A stretch of DNA of 13,213 bases, from the NCBI GenBank assembly GCA_001275005.1, contig JWZX01001623.1, forward strand, positions 1-13,213, written 5' to 3'. Shown piece after piece: positions 9,270 through 13,213 of the stretch; the stretch's first letter is position 1, and every line of letters starts with the position of its first letter. The stretch comes from Chrysochromulina tobinii (Eukaryota; Haptophyta; Prymnesiales; Chrysochromulinaceae). The position numbers and the translations under genes are program-made. The notes under the pieces were generated by a model that saw only the letters and a list, made by a program, of their open reading frames with translations, was not told where the DNA came from and did not search any database.

Positions 9270-10866
9270 TCAACATGGCCAATCGAAATATCCATCCCGG
9301 GCCGGCGGTGGCTTGCGCGGCAGCTGACACCACTGCGAGTGCAGCAGAGCGCATCGCTCCGCCGCTGTACGCTGGTCCGCAGTCGCATCCCGCAGCGGCA
9401 CATTCGTCGCGGGATCCCAGCAGGCAGAGCCCGGCGCCAATTGCTCCTCGGCGTCGTCGGAGCCGTCCGCGGGTACAAAGGTAGGCGCTCGTGCCAAGGG
9501 CACTATTGACGAAACCGACGCGACCGTTGACGTAACCGCAACCGCCGACGGTGCGTCCGGAGCTGCTGCGAGCCACGTCACCACAGGCTGGTGAGTGACG
9601 GCACGGCGCTGTGCGCGCCAACAGAGCAGCCAGCGCCTGTGCTGCCACAGCACCTCGTGCCAGGGCGCCCGTCGGATCTGCACGAGGGCCCAATGAAGCT
9701 CGTCATCAAGCAGCGCGGCCGCCAGCTGAGCGAGGCCCAGCCGGGGGAGGGCCGTCATTGCCGCTTCCAGAGCCGCCCGGCGGGTGTAGAGCACTGAGGC
9801 GTCGGAGGGTGCACGTGCTGCCGCAACCCGCGTGCGCTCGAGCTCGTGTCGAAAGGCGGCGCCGAAGGCATCGGTGGCAGCAGCAAAAGCGGCATCGGCG
9901 GTGGCAGCGCCGGCGGAGTGGGTGGCTAAGGTGTCGGCCTGAGCCACGTGTGCAGTCGGCGTGGGAGGCACCGCCATAGCGACCACCGCCGCAGCTAAGC
10001 AGTGGATGGCCGTGGCGCACTGTCGAGCCGCGTGGTAGTTCGACTTGCGCTTCGTCTGCGCCATGGCGCAAAGCCGGGCCTCCCCCTCGGCTGCCGCTGC
10101 CTGCGCCGGCGCCGCATGCACCGCCGGCGCCGCCTGCGCTGCGTTCGCTTGGCGTGCGCTCAGCCATCGACGGTGGGCGTATCTGATGAGGGAGACCATC
10201 AGAGGTCATTATTAGAGGCGATCAGAGGCACTCAGAGGCCATAAGAGGTATTTAGGCGTACGTCTCGTTCGACTTGGAAAAAGAGCGAAGCACGAGAGCG
10301 GCAAAGCGCAGCTCCTCCTCGTACGCCGTCGCGTCGACCTCCGTCGTAGGACTTTCGGAGTGCTGCGGGACTCGGTCACGGTGCAGCCAGCCAGCACACA
10401 GCAGGCGCCGGCGGTCGGCCCACGCCGTGTAGCTCTGACCACCGGTGAGTAAGAGAAGCGCACGCGAGCTGCGTGCGAGCTGCTGCGCGAGTGCGGCCCT
10501 TTGGGCCTCAGGGGCGGTCTCCGCCGCCATCTCCACGGACAGCCACGCCATGCGGCTCGAGACCCATGCAGCGCGGCAGTCGGCCAGTAGCTTGGGCAGC
10601 GCTGCGACGTCGATGGCGACCTTGCGCGCCGCACAAATGATGCCCGCTTCGAGGGGCGGCAGCGGCACCACACGAACGCCTCCGTCCGCGTCATGTCCCT
10701 CAAACAGGCCTGCATGCAGAGGCCCAGGCACAAAGGCGACCTCATCAATTGCGGGCTCCGACGCGAGCAGCTGGTCAAAGGCGTCGAATCGAGCGCCCTG
10801 GGGTTGGCTGGCGATTGCGCTCGTCGAGCCGCCGCGCGCGCGCTCGTCGTAAGCTTCAGCTGACAT
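9270..10866 (-). CDS. PTAR1: PTAR1-like protein prenyltransferase alpha-subunit repeat protein, two exons
   Basis: Exons 10866-10262 and 10182-9270, 505 residues. PPTA repeats are visible: ALLLLTGGQSYTAWADRRRL (W149); a repeat split by the intron, ETYAHRRWL (about 201-209); degenerate SNYHAARQ (about 249-255) and SVLYTRRAAL (about 331-340); and a clear LWQHRRWLL (about 380-388). The N-terminal IDEVAFVPGP stretch, followed by one long unit before the first repeat, matches PTAR1 rather than farnesyltransferase alpha. In animals PTAR1 pairs with the Rab GGTase beta subunit as GGTase-III, which adds a geranylgeranyl group to already farnesylated Ykt6 and to FBXL2. The splice restores the family spacing through the second repeat. 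The middle (about 212-320) is unusually rich in Ala. No beta subunit lies in the window. Confidence 0.82.
10183..10261 (-). other. Intron of the PTAR1-like gene
   Basis: 79 nt, donor GAGAC|GTACGC (10262/10261) and acceptor CTCATCAG|AT (10183/10182), phase 2. Splicing turns SNE-T plus YAHRRW into SNETYAHRRWL, as expected for a PPTA repeat. Unspliced, the first frame stops within three codons. Most of the intron is a degenerate 10-bp array. Confidence 0.85.
10197..10256. repeat. Degenerate 10-bp array in the PTAR1-like intron
   Basis: Plus-strand units ATCAGAGGTC, (ATT) ATTAGAGGCG, ATCAGAGGCA, CTCAGAGGCC, ATAAGAGGTA, then a weak TTTAGGCGTA. The consensus NTCAGAGGYA is the same as in intron 2 of the beta-helix gene, in the same orientation relative to the host gene. 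Confidence 0.88.
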
Positions 10867-11058
10867 TTTCGAACGAGACTCTTTTGCACGCTTGCATTTT
10901 ACACAATGACTGTGAAAGGAGAAACGTGTTTTCCAGGTCGATGTGTACAGCGACCCTCAATATTCACAGCGACTTTCACACCTTCGCGCCTCCTTTCGTG
11001 GCGACGGGAGCCTGCTGGGGCGTGGCAGGACGCGAATCGCGGCTTGCTCGACGAAGAT
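10867..11058. promoter_or_regulatory. Bidirectional promoter region, PTAR1-like / small membrane protein
   Basis: 192 bp between divergent starts. It has a repeated CAGCGAC (about 10949 and 10968) and TTTCACACCTTC at 10974-10985, a 12-mer also found upstream of the JmjC gene. An in-frame ATG at 10906 would extend the plus-strand protein by 51 residues, leaving only 39 bp between the two genes, so the ATG at 11059 is preferred. Confidence 0.4.
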
Positions 11059-11265
11059 ATGTCGAACACGCCATTCCTGCTCAAGGCCGTCAGCGGGCTG
11101 CTCATTGCGGCCGCAGCGCCAGTGTATTGCGTGTGGTGCTTAAGAAAGATGTCAATGGAGGGAACCATACAACTGCCGCAGAACACGCGGGCCAAGCTTG
11201 AGAGGAGCTTTGAGACAACTCTATTGAAGTATCCAGACAAGCCTGAAAGTTCTAACGGTTCCTAG
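11059..11265 (+). CDS. Small single-span membrane protein, unknown family
   Basis: 68 residues: a short polar start (MSNTP), one hydrophobic span (about 6-28, FLLKAVSGLLIAAAAPVYCV), a basic LRK just after it, then a polar, mostly helical tail (TRAKLERSFETTLLKYP). This layout is common in small organelle-membrane subunits, but I recognise no family. An alternative start at 10906 adds a basic, Arg-containing extension (RLLSWRRE) that could be a targeting sequence. The gene is head-to-head with the PTAR1-like gene and converges on the JmjC gene. It may be real because the downstream ATG gives a compact, well-formed membrane protein, but no homology supports it. Confidence 0.45.
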   Translation: MSNTPFLLKAVSGLLIAAAAPVYCVWCLRKMSMEGTIQLPQNTRAKLERSFETTLLKYPDKPESSNGS

Positions 11266-11433
11266 TGCTGCAAGTGTACGGGATGTAAAATGTAATCGAA
11301 GCCACTGCACACAAACGCCAAACCCGGAGCCGGCCGCGCACCGCGCCACCACACGGACGACGCCGAGGGCACCGAGTGCACACATCACCGCACATCCAAA
11401 AGCGCCAGAGTGCATAGAGAGACCCCGCCGTTC
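11266..11433. other. Convergent intergenic spacer
   Basis: 168 bp between the small membrane protein and the JmjC gene. On the plus strand TGTAAAATGTAA (11284-11295) holds two TGTAA pentamers, the poly(A) signal used in green algae; it lies about 20 bases after the stop. Whether this organism uses TGTAA is unknown. Nothing else is seen. Confidence 0.35.
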
Positions 11434-12600
11434 TTATGACATAAGGCTAGATGCAACTCGTGCCATACCTATGGGTTGCTCAAGTCCGTGGTCTGCAGCA
11501 TACCGTGAGATCTCTGAAAGCCACCTACCTGCCTGCTCAGCATCTACCAGCCCATACGCGGCGGTGAGCTTGGCCAAGAGGTCGCCAGGATCTACATCTT
11601 CCTGTCCGACTTCCGCGTTGCCAGTTGGGTCGAGTCCGGCCACGCCCCTGCCAGATTCGCGCATCAGACCCTCCCATGTCGACGAGAATTTCGTCCACGT
11701 GACCACGTTGTGCGTGATCGCCACGCTCACAGGGCTGAGGCACCAGGTGGCATGCCACCAGCCGACCGGCACGTAGAGGAGGGAGCCAGGCGGTTGATCT
11801 ACGACGAGTACCCGAGCGCCATGCTTCTGTGCGATCGACGGCAGTCGCTCAAGGAACCATAGCGCAGTGGCCGCATCGTCATCTAAGTCATGGGCCCAGA
11901 CGTCCTCGACGCTCAGACTGGGATGGATCAACGCCCACCGCTTCCAGCCGTGCACAAGGACGTTCCAAGCGCACGTGTTGATCGGATCTTGGTGCACGTC
12001 GCATCCCGAGCCTGTCGCACCAACGGCAAGCCACCGGTATGGAGGCCGTTCGCTACCCATGAGAGCCATCAGGTCGGGTTCTGGGATGAGATCGCTTGGT
12101 GCCCGATAGCCATCCAGAAGCCCAGGCGCACGCTCGCCAAATCGAGGATCCCATAGGTAGAACGGCGTCGCGTCCCGCGCAGGTGCTTCATCCAGGCAGT
12201 AGGCAAGCATGTCCGAGAGGAGGACGAGCACTTCCTCCCCAGAAGCCTCGCCCACACTGAGGGCAGCTTGGCGCTCGGGATGGTGGTCCCTAAGAAACGC
12301 AGGTTCCCATTGCGTCGCAGCTGGCCAATTTGCACTCCGAACAAAGTCGAGAACGACCACTGGCTCCGAACGAATTGTCAGATCTTCAGTAGTCGCATCG
12401 ATCTGGTCCACTCGGCAGAAAGAGGACGAGATGGCTTTCCAGCGCAACTCAGCCAACTCAAACCATCTGCAGTCAGGCTGCACTGCCAGCTCCAACGCTC
12501 TCCGCGCCGTGTCAAGGCGCCGTCGCACATGATTGTCGAAAGCGGTACAATGCGTGGAAGCTGCTTCCGTTTGCGACGCCGCGCTTGGCTTGCTCACCAT
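11434..12600 (-). CDS. JmjC-domain Fe(II)/2-oxoglutarate oxygenase, JMJD6-like
   Basis: 388 residues in one exon. The ATG at 12600 is fixed by an in-frame TGA at 12607-12609. The cupin core is clear: YRWLAVGATGSG leads into the iron ligands H203 and D205 (VHQDP), then NTCAWNVLVHGWKRW, where N213 and K220 sit at the same distances from the first His as the 2-oxoglutarate-binding Asn and Lys of JMJD6. The third iron ligand is H283 in GWWHATW. All catalytic residues are therefore present. JMJD6 relatives hydroxylate lysines, or act on arginines or RNA-binding proteins, and are usually nuclear or cytosolic; the substrate here cannot be told. The first 45 residues are variable, and the region after about 305 is an acidic linker plus a C-terminal helix. 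It faces the small membrane protein gene tail-to-tail. Confidence 0.9.
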   Translation of the reverse strand: MVSKPSAASQTEAASTHCTAFDNHVRRRLDTARRALELAVQPDCRWFELAELRWKAISSSFCRVDQIDATTEDLTIRSEPVVVLDFVRSANWPAATQWEPAFLRDHHPERQAALSVGEASGEEVLVLLSDMLAYCLDEAPARDATPFYLWDPRFGERAPGLLDGYRAPSDLIPEPDLMALMGSERPPYRWLAVGATGSGCDVHQDPINTCAWNVLVHGWKRWALIHPSLSVEDVWAHDLDDDAATALWFLERLPSIAQKHGARVLVVDQPPGSLLYVPVGWWHATWCLSPVSVAITHNVVTWTKFSSTWEGLMRESGRGVAGLDPTGNAEVGQEDVDPGDLLAKLTAAYGLVDAEQAGRWLSEISRYAADHGLEQPIGMARVASSLMS

Positions 12601-12779
12601 GCGCGGTCACGCGTGTGAACTACCCGGTACCCTGCCCCAGCCCCGGTGGTGCTCATTAACACGGCGCGAAGAAGTGTGACGAAACTTGAAGGTGTGAAAA
12701 GGCATTCGCGGGCCCGCTCAGCCTGAAGGCGACGCGCCTCTTCTTTCCTCAGCACAGCACTAGCCGATTGCCAAGGAAC
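12601..12779. promoter_or_regulatory. Upstream region of the JmjC gene
   Basis: Lies immediately 5' of the JmjC start. On the minus strand (gene sense) TTTCACACCTTC reads from 12699 to 12688, 88-99 bases before the ATG, close to the 74-85 seen for the small membrane protein. TGACGAAAC is at about 12678. No coding region is convincing. Confidence 0.35.
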
Positions 12780-12902
12780 ATGGCACTCAAAGCCGTTCGC
12801 CATGTTCTGAACCTGACGGCGCACCGACAGGCGTCACGTCGTTACACCTGTGCGAACGGGGCGCGCTTTCACACCTTCAGCTTCGCACTCGGCTCGGGAT
12901 AA
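12780..12902 (+). CDS. Possible short ORF or first exon with presequence-like N-terminus
   Basis: 40 codons from an ATG in good context (GGAACATGG). The peptide begins MALKAVRHVLNLTAHRQASRR, has five Arg, one Lys and no acidic residue, and so resembles a mitochondrial presequence. It could be exon 1 of a plus-strand gene spliced at a GT such as CCTGTGCG, but no partner exon is visible before the AT-rich repeat region. It may equally be chance. Confidence 0.15.
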   Translation: MALKAVRHVLNLTAHRQASRRYTCANGARFHTFSFALGSG

Positions 12903-12989
12903 TCTCTGGGCGAGACGTCCCCCGAAGTTGCCCATCTTGCACGCCTGCCATTCTGCTGAAGGTCGGCATAAAGTCCCTCCACTCAAGGG

Positions 12990-13213
12990 GATAAGTGTTG
13001 TTTTTTCCCGAAAGTGGTGTTGTTTTTCCCCATACGCATTTAAGTGCATATTCATGCATTTTGATGCATTTTTGACATTTTCATTGCATTTCATCCAAAT
13101 GCATTCGTCACCTTCTGCATGGTAGTGCATATTATTGCATTTATACGCATTCATGTATGATGCATTCTGATATTGATGCATTTGCTTACATTCATACGCA
13201 TTTTCAATGCTGC
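12990..13213. repeat. AT-rich region dense in TGCATT
   Basis: A sharp drop in GC begins near 12990. A doublet GTGTTGTTTTTTCCC / GTGTTGTTTTTCCCC (about 12997-13030) is followed by about 13 copies of GCAT (mostly TGCATT or TGCATA) every 10-16 bases to the end of the window. No gene is seen. The stretch 71-108 at the other end is similar (ATGTATGAATCATTC, GCATTTGAGGCATT). Confidence 0.75.

Noticed and set aside
9043-9327. Plus-strand frame starting MYTMGEPEAA overlapping the end of the CX9C gene
   Set aside because: Overlaps two better-supported genes, shows no motif, and runs into the PTAR1-like coding region on the other strand.
12834-13181. 115-codon minus-strand frame at the right end
   Set aside because: Its N-terminal part is just the translated TGCATT repeats (many Met, His, Asn, Cys) and its remainder has no motif.
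1-13213. CRISPR array, defence operon or bacterial mobile element
   Set aside because: No spaced palindromic repeats, no transposase or nuclease genes, and spliceosomal introns are present. The short intron arrays have no unique spacers.

Overview
The window is GC-rich eukaryotic nuclear DNA, probably from a single-celled alga or other protist. The evidence is GT..AG introns that join reading frames exactly, families confined to eukaryotes (a PTAR1-like prenyltransferase alpha subunit, a JMJD6-like JmjC protein, a WDR49/WDR64-type EF-hand/WD40 protein), strong G/C bias at third codon positions, and no bacterial operon or ribosome-binding-site structure. The composition and the large secreted beta-helix protein would suit a haptophyte or similar marine microalga, but that placement is a guess.

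Layout: 1-70 is a pure A run, followed by a short AT-rich stretch. 109-5079 (-) is an uninterrupted 1,656-residue EF-hand/WD40 protein. 5266-8427 (-) is a three-exon gene for a secreted right-handed beta-helix protein with an inserted PAN/apple-like segment. 8642-9151 (+) encodes a small protein with a twin CX9C motif, as in disulfide-relay substrates of the mitochondrial intermembrane space. 9270-10866 (-) is a two-exon PTAR1-like gene. 11059-11265 (+) is a 68-residue single-span membrane protein of unknown family. 11434-12600 (-) is a JMJD6-like JmjC oxygenase. 12601-13213 has no convincing gene and ends in an AT-rich region dense in TGCATT.

The genes are tightly packed: two head-to-head pairs (beta-helix/CX9C with 214 bp between starts; PTAR1/small membrane protein with 192 bp) and two tail-to-tail pairs (118 and 168 bp apart). 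There is no sign that the genes share one pathway; this looks like an ordinary compact gene neighbourhood.

The most unusual feature is in the introns. All three carry internal repeats, and two introns in different genes carry arrays of the same 10-bp unit (plus-strand consensus close to NTCAGAGGYA). One of these also contains a degenerate copy, exactly 80 bp away, of the preceding exon end including its splice junction. I found no single new multi-gene system; the intron repeats and the twin CX9C protein are the best leads.
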